Source: Fomitopsis serialis
Taxonomy: Eukaryota; Basidiomycota; Agaricomycetes; Polyporales; Fomitopsidaceae
Reading direction: 5' to 3'
Length of the DNA: 64,000 nucleotides
Assembly: GCF_022376445.1 (NCBI RefSeq)
Contig: NW_025954962.1
Location: 806,001 to 870,000 of the forward strand
The position numbers and the translations under genes were made by a program. Below are positions 23,381-33,756 of this stretch, in pieces. Each line of letters begins with the position of its first letter. The stretch's first letter is position 1. The notes below the pieces were generated by a model. That model ran no database searches. It was not told where the DNA came from and worked only from the letters and a program-made list of their open reading frames with translations.

Positions 23381-25596
23381 ATGTCTACACGCGTTCGTAG
23401 GTACTTCACTGGGTGGATAACCGGCTCAGCTAACTATGGACGCATACTGCAGAGAAAGGCGGTACGGTCTTCAGACCTGTCGCGAGACCGAGAGCACGCC
23501 CGGGGTCCGAGTCCCGCCAAACCTCTGCCGTACCGGAATCGCAATCTTCCTTCCCGCACGCAACGAACATCCGACATGAAGGGTCTCAGGCGTCTGCATC
23601 CTCATCCAGCATGCCACCACCAACTCACATTCCATCAAAGCCGGTGTCAGGCTCCTTCTCCCACCATGTCGACGCCTCACGCGGGCCCACTCCCACGTCG
23701 AACGTGACCGGTCCATGCGATCAGGAGAACAATGTACCTCAATCCTCAGCAGCTGCGTCTGCGATTGCCGTGCCCAGCCGTAATGTACCCCGGCCAACTG
23801 CCTCCCCGAGGCACGAGAGCAGAGAGCCTGCGCACCCCCTCCAACCAGTACCCTCGAATAGCGGCACTGCCATATCCGTTCCATCGAGAGCCGTACCAGT
23901 CGTTGTATCTCAATCAAGGTCTCTGCCAGGTATTGGAGTGGGTTTACCCGCTGTTCCTGCCGACTCCCTTGCTCCTCGACAGACGGTGGACAGCCAAGAC
24001 CCGCCTCAACAATCGCGATTTGATGTCACGAGGAGCAATTTTGCTCATGCCCCTGCACCGCCTACAATACCGTTTGGGTCATTTGACATGTCACAGATAG
24101 ACCCGTCTTTACAGTCGTCACTGCCAATTTTCCCAACGCACGACATCGTTGCACCCCCTTTCGTGGAAGGGTCTTCTAGCACGCTTGCTGGCGATGGTGC
24201 TACACACGCACAGTTCACCCAAAATCAAGTCTCGGAGAGCCGGGACGAGCAGGACTCAAATCCAACGGATACCCTTGCTGACCAGGGTGCACCTTCGCAC
24301 GCAAAACCCAAGCGGAGGCGGGCGAAGACCTCACAGGAAGGGGATACGTCACCGGAAGGCCGTCCTAGGAAGCGACGCTCCCAGACTCAACCCAGGGATG
24401 AATCCGGAGCTGATGCAGACGAGTCACCGTCTGAAACAGCGGGACGAAAACGTAGAGGAAAGTCTAGGGCTCCCTCAGTCCCGCCGTTTGACCCTGATGC
24501 AGACCCTGGGGAAGAACTTGATCCCACTACTGTCACCATGTCTTCGCTTTGCGACGACCTTGGACAAGGGCGTGTCAGCAGTAAGGCGGCGCAGATAATC
24601 AGTAATCATGCTGCATGGCGGGCGGTGAGCAAAGAGAAGAGGGCACGGCTGCGCGCGATCGCGGAGGCCAAGAAATACGGCAGGAGCATCGACGATGAAG
24701 ATCAGCCGGTTGCATCGACGAGTGAGGACCCAGCTGGGTCTTCTCAGGAGAATCTTCACTCCAGCCGCGGACCTAGCGCTTCTCCTGGAGATCCTCAAGC
24801 CGGCCCCTCCAATGCAGCGGGCGATCGCCTCCAGAAGACGGGCAAGCGGGCGACGACTTCGATTACTCACAGCACCTTGCAAAAAGTCGGTACAACGTAC
24901 AGGTCAGGGTTGGTGCGAACGGCGAGACGATTATCGACGAAGAATCACTGTTCGTCAATCGAGATGAAGAGGAAGACACGACAAACTATACGCATGTCGA
25001 GGAGTCAGACACGACAAAGTTTGTAAACTCATTGAGCTATACCAAGAAGCCTCGGGGTTCACGATGGAGTGCGGAAGAGACGGATCTGTTCTACGACGTG
25101 AGTCTACTGACTTATCGTACCTCGCGGTATATCTCACAAATGACTTTCAGGCGTTGTCACAATTCGGGGAGAACTACGAGTTGATCTCATACGTACTCCC
25201 AGGACGTGACCGAAAGGCTTGTAAAAACAAATTCAAGGCCGAGGACAAGAAGAATCCAGCCAAAATTACCTTCTGTCTTAATCATCGCAAACCGTTCGGT
25301 GGGTGCTGCACTTCCTGTAGAAACTGTCTCGTCTGACTGTGATCAACGCAGATATTCAGACATTGGCTCGAATGACAGGAAAAGACTTCTCGGGTCCGAC
25401 GCCCGAGATCAGAGCGCCTGCGGCTCTTCAGTCGTCGGAGCTTGACACCAATGTCCAGCCCGAAGCTGAATCGGCGACGAAGGTCACTCGTAAGAAGAGC
25501 AAGACACCACGGCCAAAAGACGGAGAGGAGATTCTAGGGAGCATCGAAGATATGGATAGAGAAGATAGTCTGTTTGGTGATGATCCGAATGTCTAG
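23381..25596 (+). CDS. BDP1: TFIIIB subunit B'' (Bdp1), RNA polymerase III initiation factor
   Basis: Subunit of TFIIIB that completes promoter opening for Pol III at tRNA and 5S genes. A tiny first exon (MSTRV) is joined to QKGGTVFRPVARPRARPG, the basic N-terminal motif typical of the family. A long Ser/Pro- and charge-rich region follows. The conserved core starts near 24850 (DDFDYSQHLAKSRYNVQVRV) and leads to the SANT/Myb domain SRWSAEETDLFYDALSQFGE and FELISY-like continuation, then GRDRKACKNKFKAEDKKNP. Introns lie at about 23397-23456, 25099-25150 and 25300-25351. Between the linker and the core the frame drops by one base; a missing G in the GGG at 24840-24842 joins both halves perfectly, although a 113 bp intron starting GTGAGG at 24722 would also do so. 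Confidence 0.88.
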
Positions 25597-25985
25597 TATT
25601 TGCGTCGTGCGTCGCGGTGTGAATGAGATTTACGGCTCACAAGCCCTACTGTAGACTCTGACCGACGGTTTTGACTGTAACCCAGTCACCCACCTGCATT
25701 ATTGAAGTCCCTTCCAAGTACCTTCCGAGTCTATCAAGGCGTTGCGCTCAGCTGGCAATACCGTAATTCGTACAGCGAATAAGCTGTTAGATGCAGCGCA
25801 CATTATAAAAACTCGGTCAGAGAGATCGATACGCGAATGAGTTCTTGTATATGTACTGTACGCCCAATCGCTACTAAACTTGGTGTTCGAGTCGTCTAGG
25901 AGCGCCAAAGGAGCGCTGAGCACTAGCACTTGAGCTTTTGCTGGCTCAACAGATTCGATATATAATTGTGAGCCACGAAGGTATC
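25597..25985. other. Intergenic region upstream of tRNA-Phe
   Basis: 3' flank of BDP1 and 5' flank of the tRNA gene. No other feature is visible. Confidence 0.5.
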
Positions 25986-26084
25986 GCCGGAATAGCTCAG
26001 TTGGGAGAGCAGTAGACTGAAGTCGTCACGTGCTTCCGCGGTCACGTGTTCTAAAGGTCGGGCGTTCGATCCGCCCTTCTGGCA
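25986..26084 (+). tRNA. tRNA-Phe (GAA) with a 26-nt intron
   Basis: The acceptor stem GCCGGAA pairs with TTCTGGC; the D arm is GCTCAGTTGGGAGAGC; the anticodon loop CTGAAG has GAA at 26019-26021; the variable region AGGTC and T arm GGGCG-TTCGATC-CGCCC are canonical, and A26084 is the discriminator base. The intron (26023-26048) sits directly 3' of position 37 as expected and contains TTC, which can pair with the anticodon. A run of five T at 26093-26097 is a Pol III terminator. The first anticodon-stem pair is a G-A mismatch. The gene lies just downstream of BDP1, which encodes a Pol III factor; this is probably coincidence. Confidence 0.95.
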
Positions 26085-26092
26085 AAATAATA

Positions 26093-26097
26093 TTTTT
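26093..26097 (+). terminator. Pol III terminator of tRNA-Phe
   Basis: A run of five T nine bases after the tRNA discriminator base, as expected for RNA polymerase III termination. Confidence 0.8.
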
Positions 26098-26385
26098 GTG
26101 CCACCGCGCAAAGCATAATAAGTTTTGTACAGCACCCATGCAAGTAGGTTGGGTCCTCGTGCATATGTTCAAGCAGACTAACTGAATAAAGTACATACTA
26201 TGCATGTACTTATCGAATCTCCGCAAGACCATTTAACTGGATGCAATCGCTACACGATCACGTGATGAACTCGCCCCGCGGTGACGCGGTCAAAAGGCTC
26301 GTCGAGGTTGTAGCAAGGGCTGTCTGTACTTAGCCTTCGACAACATCCTCCCCACACCCGACATTTTTAGCTACACAGCCTCGTT
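26098..26385. other. Intergenic region, DMC1 promoter
   Basis: Nothing else recognised. An ACGCGT-type cell-cycle element is not evident; GTGACGCGGTCAAAAG at about 26281 is the only GC-rich block. Confidence 0.4.
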
Positions 26386-28403
26386 ATGGTTCGCCGTACT
26401 GCTTCCCAAACCCCCTCGCGACCCGCGAGCCCTCCAGCCGACGACGTTGAGGAAGTGAGTACGAGCTGCATATACGGTCATCAAGCGGGGTTTCGCTAAT
26501 AGTGCCTCAGGGGCCTTACTTCGACACAGTTGACGAACTTCAACAGCATGTAGGCTGCGATACGATGACTATTAAACACTGAGGCGCATATATGCGCGTT
26601 GATTCTCATTTCTTCATGCTAGGGTATCAACGTGCAGGATATCTTAAAGCTCAAGGCATGCCCCATCACGCCTCTTCTTTGTGTTGCTGACAAAGTCTTC
26701 CAGTCTGCGGCTATAAACACAGTCTCTGGTGTCATTATGACGACCCGGAGGCAACTGCTAAAGATCAAGGTCCGTCTTCAAGTAGTACTCGCCTGGATCA
26801 CGCTAACACTGATTAGGGAATGTCGGAGGCGAAGGTGGAGAAAATCAAAGTCGGTATGCTGTGTCTCAGCACAGATGTGTGTGCTGATATTCGTGCACAT
26901 AGGAAGCTGCGCACAAGATCCTGGTGCGTTGGAACCACCAATGGCAGCATATATGCGCCGTTAACCGTATGCTCTGAAGGGTTCCTCTTTTGCCACGGGG
27001 CTCGAGGTGCAAGACAAACGAAGACGCGTAATCATGATCAGCACCGGCAGCAAGGCTGTTGATACGATCCTAGGTGGTAGGTTGCTAATTCAGTTCACTG
27101 GACGCTTGACAAACAGACATCCGCGATCGTGAAGGTGGTATCATGTCTCAGTCTATCAGCGAAGGTGCCGTTAGTACCCTATTGCGTCATGTATCACCCT
27201 CACTCATCACCTGCAGTCTATGGCGAGTATCGTACTGGGAAAACGCAGCTTGCCCATACCATGAGCGTTATCGCTCAACTCCCTCCCGACATGGGCGGAG
27301 CATCTGGGAAGGTACGTGGTTGTGTGACTACAGCAGGGAAAGCGGACCGATGAGCCAACGCGGTCGATTCGCTCAAGGTGGCCTATATCGATACCGAAGG
27401 GACCTTCCGACCAGATCGTATCCGCGCCATCGCTGATCGCTTTGGAGTAAACGGAGACATGGCGCTAGAGAACATCCTTTACGGTACGTCCTTGTCTTGG
27501 ACGAACACATAAGCTCCGTGTCTCACGAGTTATGCTGGTTCCTCAGCGCGTGCATTCAACAGCGAGCATCAGGCAAGTCCGAAATTGATCCTCTTACCCT
27601 ACTTTGCTAATGTTTTCGACAGATGGAACTCATCAATGAATGTTCGATCCGCTTCGCCGAAGACAAAGATTTCAAACTCATCGTACGCAGTGCCCTTCCC
27701 TGCCCTTCTATGTATGAACGCAGCGATTTAGATCGTGGACAGTATCATGGCCTGCTTCCGGACGGACTACTCTGGCAGAGGGGAGCTGAGCGAGCGTCAG
27801 CAGAAGGTGCGCATATAGTCGAGTCTACGTTGCCTTTTACTTACCCGTTTCATCAAAGCTCGCGCAAGTCAGTACATCGTTTCTTCTGTTGCATCGGCGT
27901 TCTAACTTTGCTATATAGATGCTATCCAAGCTTAGCAAGCTGTCAGAGGAATACAACGTAGTATCTCAACGAATTTCATTGGGATGTAACGCTGACACGT
28001 TCGATGTTCCCAGATCGCCGTCCTCATGACGAACCAGGTACAATGTGGGTCATTCTTGGTTGGAAAGCTCAGTAGGGATGGCTGAGGAAACGGGCATGCA
28101 GCTGATCCGGGCGCCACGATGACCTTCGTTGCTGGCGGCGCCCTAAAGCCCATCGGGGGTCATATCCTCTCGCACGCATCGGCCACCAGGATGTTCCTTC
28201 GTAAAGGTCCGTACCGTCGTCGTGGCTTGTGGCGCGGCGACAGTCTCACCGCGAGACTTGCATGGAATCGACATGCTGATGTCACGCAATGTTGTAATGC
28301 AGGACGAGCGGAAGAACGTGTTGCCAAGCTGGTGGACAGTCCGGACAAGCCTGAAAGCGAAGCCTCCTACAAGCTGGACGAAGGTGGCTGGGCTGACGTC
28401 TGA
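26386..28403 (+). CDS. DMC1: Meiotic recombinase Dmc1 (RecA/Rad51 family)
   Basis: ATP-dependent strand-exchange protein for interhomologue recombination in meiosis. It is split into about fifteen small exons. The N-terminal helix-hairpin-helix domain ([11 protein letters not shown], then [20 protein letters not shown]) is followed by the core: [17 protein letters not shown], Walker [10 protein letters not shown] (about 27218-27245), [14 protein letters not shown], Walker B in [20 protein letters not shown], loop 2 near [13 protein letters not shown], and [18 protein letters not shown] close to the C-terminus ADV. The Dmc1-type [17 protein letters not shown] separates it from Rad51. The intron after DILKLK is GC-AG. 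No frame error is needed. Presence of an intact copy supports a sexual life cycle. Confidence 0.95.
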
Positions 28404-28798
28404 TGCACTCCCTCTTGCTCGAAGAACCTACCTGCTCGTCTCGTACTGTCACCGCTCTGTTTCACTGTGCTCACCTGGCTTTGTGCTCTCGGTCTACTTG
28501 TTGCTGTGACGCCTTTGCGACCTCAGATTCCCTCTCGGCCTTTCAATCCTTCTGCACTGGACTTTTGTGGGTATCTCGTTACCGTACTACATGTAATCAA
28601 TACTACTGAGATATGTATCGTATGCTATTTTGGACAGCATGAACACCTGATGACCGCTGCTCCGTAAACATGTTTGCATCCTCTCATGGTGAAGCTTTGA
28701 AGGCTAGAAGGAAGCGTGGCCACAACTTCGGTAGTCAGGTGGGTCTGCCACGGATAGTATAAGCTATCTAGCGGCACGGGCGCTGGACATTCGTTAAC
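28404..28798. other. Intergenic region with a TATA-like box
   Basis: TATAAG at 28758-28763 lies 36-41 bp upstream of the first alpha-beta-barrel gene. Otherwise nothing is seen. Confidence 0.5.
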
Positions 28799-29455
28799 AT
28801 GGCTTCCACCGCGTTCCTCCTCGTCTTCTCCGAGCCTGGGCCCGACGTTGCTGAAGACAAGTACCATGACTGGTACAATAACGAGCACATTCCCCTCCGA
28901 GTCCACACGCCGACGTTTTTGAACTCAACACGGTGGAAAGCAGACGACGGGGACAAACCACCTTTGGCGCTACATACGACCTCGAGTCGACGAAGAATGC
29001 TCCATACACGACCCTAGCGGAAACGAGGAGCGACAGAGAGCAAGACATCCTGCGTAGGATCCAGCTCCTCGACATTACGAGCTCATGGAGGGCCCACCGT
29101 CAGCTCTGCACAACGTGGAGCCTGCATCATACGTAGTCTTCGTATCTCTCGGCTTCCGGCCAGAGTATGAAGAGGAGTTCAACAGGTGGTACGATGAAGA
29201 GCACATACCCATGCTGGCGAAGGCGCCCGGATGGATCAGGACGCGCAGATTTGTGTTGAAGGACTGGGAGCAGATGGGCGTAGAGGGTCAGAAGCAGCAG
29301 AAGGAGCCGCCGAAGTATCTTGCGATGCATAAATGGAAGTCCGCGGATGGTTCCAGAGTGCCGAGTACAAGGCAGCTATGTCGACGCCATGGAGGGAGAC
29401 GGTAATGCGGGGTGTTGTGTCGAAAGAGAGAAGGGCGATGTCATTGTCAAAGTAG
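28799..29455 (+). CDS. Two-repeat dimeric alpha-beta-barrel (EthD-like) protein, copy 1; frame interrupted
   Basis: About 215 residues made of two ferredoxin-like alpha-beta-barrel repeats. Repeat 1 has FLLVFSEPGPDVAEDKYHDW and NEHIPLRV; repeat 2 has YVVFVSLGFRPEYEEEF, DEEHIPMLAKAPGWIRTRR. The repeated WY-x2-EHIP motif is typical of this superfamily, which includes EthD and monooxygenase-type enzymes; the substrate is unknown. As read, the frame moves three times (near 28960, 29073 and 29350); each shift equals one lost C or G, and between them similarity to copy 2 is continuous. Compared with copy 2 it also lacks a few residues (three in the ESTKNAP region, two near LLD-YEL) and ends earlier, at TAG 29453-29455. 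Either a pseudogene or, more likely given the pattern across the window, assembly indels. Confidence 0.75.
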
Positions 29456-29899
29456 AGGTACTCACCCCAAGGGGAACCGATGACTTCAACCCTAGTCCTG
29501 CAAGTCATTAATGCTGGTGACAACGTTGAAGATCTTTACGCACTTCAAAGACTGCACATTTTCATGGCCGATCGGCCTGGTGATTCTGGGACTACCGCAT
29601 AATCGATAGTCAATGACGTCGTTCCGCAAGCCACTAGCCTTTTCAATGTGCATGAGTTCAGGGTCTGCAGGTATCTCCCGGCATCACAGGAAGCAGGACG
29701 ACCTAGGTTTGTAAACGCTTGACTGGCGACGGTTGCCCGCAAACACCGTCCCGCAGTAAAACAATCCTAAGACATATGACCAAGACATGGTCAGCAAGGG
29801 ATGGCGCAACTTCCGGATCCGTCGGCCTGCCGCCCGTATATATGCACCTACACGGATGACAGAATGCACGCCACCCCTTACCAACATCCACCACACGCC
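29456..29899. promoter_or_regulatory. Intergenic region with TATA box of alpha-beta-barrel copy 2
   Basis: TATATAT at 29837-29843 lies about 57 bp upstream of the start of copy 2. No coding frame or RNA gene is visible in the rest. Confidence 0.45.
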
Positions 29900-30597
29900 A
29901 TGGCACCAACAGCGTTCCTGCTCGTCTTCTCCGAACCCGGGCCTAACGTCCCGGAGGACGAGTACAACGACTGGTACGACAACGAACACATCCCTCTCCG
30001 CGTCAACACACCGGCGTTCCTCAACTGGACGCGATGGAAAGCGGTTGACGGAGAGAAACCGACGTACGGCGCGTCTTACGACCTCGAGTCGTACGAAGCG
30101 ACGAAGAAGGCGCCGTACACGACGCTCGCGGAGACGAGGAGCGACAGGGAGAAGGGCATCCTGGCGAATATCCAGCTCCTCGACAGACGGCACTACGAGC
30201 TGATCGAACCCCATCCCATCCCCCTTCGGCACTCTACGACGAGACGCAACCTGCCCCATACGTCGTCTTTGTCTCGTTGGATGTCAAGCCGGAAGCGGAG
30301 GAGGATTTCAACAAGTGGTACCACGAGGAGCACATACCCCTGCTCGCCAAGGCCCCAGGGTGGGTCAGGAGCAGACGGTTCATCTTGAAGGATTGCGGGC
30401 AGATGGGCGTAGAGGCACAGAAGGATCAGAAACCGCCCAAGTACATGGCGGTGCACGAATGGGCTTCGATGGACTCCTTCAAGAGTCCCGAATACAAGGC
30501 GGCATTGGCGACGCCGTGGACGGAGAAGGTCTTTGCAAACGTGGTGGCGAAGGAGAGAAGGGTGATGACATTCGTGAGGAAGTGGGCGAGACTCTGA
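29900..30597 (+). CDS. Two-repeat dimeric alpha-beta-barrel (EthD-like) protein, copy 2
   Basis: Tandem paralogue of the preceding gene in the same orientation, about 232 residues. Repeat 1: FLLVFSEPGPNVPEDEYNDW, DNEHIPLRVNTPAFLNWTRW, then PTYGASYDLES; linker LAETRSDREKGILANIQLLD; repeat 2: YVVFVSLDVKPEAEEDFNKW, EEHIPLLAKAPGWVRSRR, KYMAVHEWASMDSF. The two halves align with each other, so an internal duplication preceded the gene duplication. The frame slips once, at the C5 run 30220-30224; one further C would join both halves. No intron is seen, unlike almost every neighbour. Role unknown; single-repeat relatives are stress or catabolic enzymes. Confidence 0.82.
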
Positions 30598-31033
30598 GGA
30601 GGGTAGGGAACGCGTAGGGTCTACATATACATGAGCGTTGTACGAGATGCACAAGAAGGTATTATGCAGAGCCAATGCAGAGCTTCGCCGAGTGAGACGC
30701 GATGAAGACCCACGTGCAGGACTTGCGCCTCTCCTCGGCCCCTTCGCACGCTGCACTCACCGCCGGCGCCGACAGCAAGACCCATCTGCCGCTCTTTCTC
30801 CTGCACTTCGCCTTACAGAACTGGACATGAGGCGCATGGCTTGTCGTAAATGTCAGGCACGACGTACGGCACATCACATCGACCCGCGAAGTGAGTCAAG
30901 TGACACACTCTTTCCTGATGTCTGCATGTGGGCTCACCGAAGATAGTGAGCCCACGGTCGTATAAATATTGCGCAGATAGATGGGCGCAATAGGTGTGTG
31001 CAGTCGACCCCGCTGCCATCCTGCCCGCTCAAA
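30598..31033. promoter_or_regulatory. RNase T2 promoter with perfect inverted repeat and TATA box
   Basis: TATAAATA at 30961-30968 lies 66 bp upstream of the RNase start. Immediately before it, GTGGGCTCAC (30928-30937) and its exact reverse complement GTGAGCCCAC (30946-30955) are separated by 8 bases. The remainder, 3' flank of the alpha-beta-barrel gene, holds nothing recognisable. Confidence 0.6.
30928..30955. repeat. Perfect inverted repeat beside RNase T2 TATA box
   Basis: Two exact 10-bp arms, GTGGGCTCAC and GTGAGCCCAC, with an 8-nt spacer; the downstream arm ends 5 bp before TATAAATA. Confidence 0.8.
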
Positions 31034-32256
31034 ATGGCTGTTGCCATCGGTTTTCTCGCGTCCGCGGTCTTTGCTGCCCAAGCCAACGCGTTTGGCGGGG
31101 ATTTGGCTGTACCTAACACGTACCCAAATATCTCGTCGTGTGTGAGCCAGCCCTTCACTTACTCCTGCGAGAACACCACGGCCGTCGCGGACACTTGTTG
31201 TTCGCCGACTCCCGGGGGCTTGGTCTTGCAGACGCAGTACTGGGACACGTACACGGGCTTAGAGAGCGAGGGCCAACTGCTCCCAAAGGATAGCTGGACC
31301 ATTCACGGCCTCTGGCCAGACAACTGCGATGGGTACGCATGTCCTGTTGCTCGGTCTGATATAATTGCTGAAGGGTCGATGACAGATCATACGAACAGTA
31401 TTGTGATTTTACCAGACAGTACGACCCAGACCCGAGTCCCTCTGTGTTGCCGGATGGCACTCCCATACCAGCGTACCGTGGCGTCTCTGTGGATAAATTC
31501 ATCCTCGAATTCGCAAGATTTGATCTGCTCGACTACAGTACGGTCCCGCGAATCGCATCGAAATACGCGTCCCACTGATTGACATTGCGGTGCCAGTGGA
31601 CAAATACTGGATCAACCAGGGTGCTCCTAACCATGATTTCTGGGCGCACGAGGTGCGTAGAATTGTTGATAGTGGCATATGTCGCACATTCAATTGACAG
31701 GTCTCTGTAGTTTTCTAAACACGCGACGTGCACGTCGACATTTGACGTAGCCTGCTATGGACCCGACTACCAGGAACACCAAGACGTCGTGGACTTTTAC
31801 CTGGCTGTCGTCCGCGCTTTCCAGAAGTTCCCGACTTACCAGATGCTCGCAGCGTGCGTTCATCATTGTGCTCCTTGTGATACAAAATTGAAGGTCATAT
31901 TCCAGAGCCGGCATTGTCCCGTCAAACACTACAACATACTCGTTAGGCCAGTTGCAGGCCACTTTGAAGGCCCAGACGGGATCCGTTCCATATCTCGGCT
32001 GTGGCGGTGTTAACGGTACCATCTTGGAAGAGGTTTGGTACTTCAACCACGTCCTTGGAGTCGTAAGTCTCGACGAATCAATGGACGTCCTTACTTCGAT
32101 CGCTGACAATGCTTTGCACAGGAGCAATTTGGACAGTTCAAGAGCATCGATAGCACCACGACGTCTACCTGCAACACTACCCTGGGTATCTGGTACTATG
32201 AGCGCACGCCGACCTCTGAGCGTGATGTTAGGACGTTACCAGGTGGCTTCTTCTGA
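31034..32256 (+). CDS. Secreted ribonuclease T2
   Basis: Extracellular or vacuolar endoribonuclease that cleaves RNA to 3'-phosphates through 2',3'-cyclic intermediates. The N-terminus (MAVAIGFLASAVFAAQANA) is a signal peptide. Paired Cys residues precede the first active-site segment DSWTIHGLWPDNCDG (about 31280-31335) with its catalytic His; the second segment HEFSKHATC is formed across an intron (about 31655-31720) and supplies the Glu, Lys and His. C-terminal Cys pairs and WYYERTP follow. Introns at about 31332-31383, 31543-31601, 31651-31700, 31858-31899 and 32060-32121 give one unbroken frame. Length and layout match fungal RNase T2 without extra domains. Confidence 0.92.
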
Positions 32257-32578
32257 ACATGACGGCTATACCGACAATTGGGTTCTGAGTATTCAAAAGC
32301 ATACTGCACAAGTAGTCATAGTAGCGCAATACATCCAACCCTGCATGTTGTGAGCCGACCAACGACATGAATGTAACAATCTAGATTGGTATGCCTTGTG
32401 AACCCGATCGACCCTGGATCGACCACCAAAGTGGCGAACACTGATTTGCTTGGTCAATCCCGCGTCAATCTGCATTGACAAAGTTTGACCAGCAACTGTC
32501 ATCGTGCGTTTGAGCGCGGACAGTCAACGTCTTCAGACCGTGCTTGCTATTAGGCGATGCAGATCATCGTTCTCTGAA
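32257..32578. other. Intergenic region
   Basis: No feature recognised between RNase T2 and the methyltransferase. Confidence 0.5.
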
Positions 32579-33461
32579 ATGCCTTCGGAATACCACCTTC
32601 AATCCTTCTGGGAGCAGCGCTTCAGAACAGAACCACACTTCGATGGCTCGGGGACGGCCAGGAAACGCTCATCCCGCGACTATGTGCTTTCCTCTGCGCT
32701 GAACCGCCAGACAGGATCGAACACCAAGCACACCGCGTCTTCTACACATCGGTGCGGGGAACTCCACGCTATCCCAACGCATCCGCGAAGCATACGACGA
32801 GGTGCACGGGCATGCGTCTTGGGATGAAAGCGTCATCGTGAACCTGGACTACTCTGAAGCCGCTGTCCAGAACGGACAGCAGGCTGAGACCGTCAGGACT
32901 CAGGGACGTGGCGAGCGGAGCATGCGATGGGTACAGGCCGACGTCCTGCAGTGGGAGGACCTAGCTCCACTAGTGGATTGGGAGAACGGGCAGGACGGAG
33001 GGGCATTTCCTCACAAACGGGACGGAAAGCCGTTCGCGATCGTCGTTGACAAGAGCACCTCCGATGCCATTGCCTGCGGAGAAGACATCAAACTCACCGC
33101 GTCGTCCCGATGTCATCCTGCTATCCAGAAGCACATCGTCTGCAACGGTGTACAGGAAGCGAGCCTCGATCCGGTCCAACTGCTCGCCCTCAACCTCGCG
33201 TCGCTTGTGCGCCCGGGCGGCGTCTGGATCATCCTCTCCTTCTCTTCAAGCCGCGCGTCCTTCCTGGGAAACCACAGCCCAAAGGAAAGTAGAGAAGATA
33301 CCGATACTATGGATCCAGCGTTGCATTGGAGTCTAGAAGAACATCATATGGTGGATGCTCCAACCGGTCAGAGCAGAGAGGGGGTGTATGCGCCTCCAGT
33401 GCAGCACCATCTATACGTCTTGAGGAGAAGTAGCACAGTGTTGGGATCGCGCTCGCTTTGA
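32579..33461 (+). CDS. METTL13/EFM-like class I SAM methyltransferase; two frame slips
   Basis: Likely protein lysine or N-terminal methyltransferase, by analogy with eEF1A methyltransferases. The N-terminal signature YHLQSFWEQRFRTEPHF is followed, after a one-base slip at about 32643, by WLGDGQETLIPRLCAFL, and after a second slip at about 32739 by the SAM-binding motif I LHIGAGNSTLS. Motif II appears in VNLDYSEAAV, motif III region in MRWVQADVLQW, and the family motif IVVDKSTSDAI near 33035. The C-terminal half is intronless and ends at TGA 33459-33461. Both slips have the same sign and fit lost C/G bases. Substrate is inferred only from family resemblance. Confidence 0.75.
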
Positions 33462-33756
33462 ATACGAGAAGTAGGATTCAATGGAACAGACGCAGAACAT
33501 TATGAAGTGTAACTGATGTATGCACTGTTGAAATGGGAACAACCTGATGGTTGTGGTCCGACGCGGTCATGTTCTGGCAGTGTCTGCGACGCGTCAAGAT
33601 CACGTGGAAACGCGACGCGACGCGTTGAGCAAGATCAACATCGCTTCGCTTAGCCACGGCTGCCACAGGCCCTCAGCGCTTCGATGACCGCGTCCTACCG
33701 CGTCCCTCCCCCTCCTCCTTCCACTCAAGCACGACCGCGCGGGTACACTTACAACG

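Noticed and set aside
24722..24834. 113-bp intron in BDP1
   Set aside because: It would restore the frame, but it is longer than its neighbours and a single missing G at 24840 explains the frame while keeping all flanking coding sequence.
28799..29455. Calling alpha-beta-barrel copy 1 a definite pseudogene
   Set aside because: All three slips are single-base losses of the kind seen in essential genes nearby; the evidence does not separate decay from sequence error.
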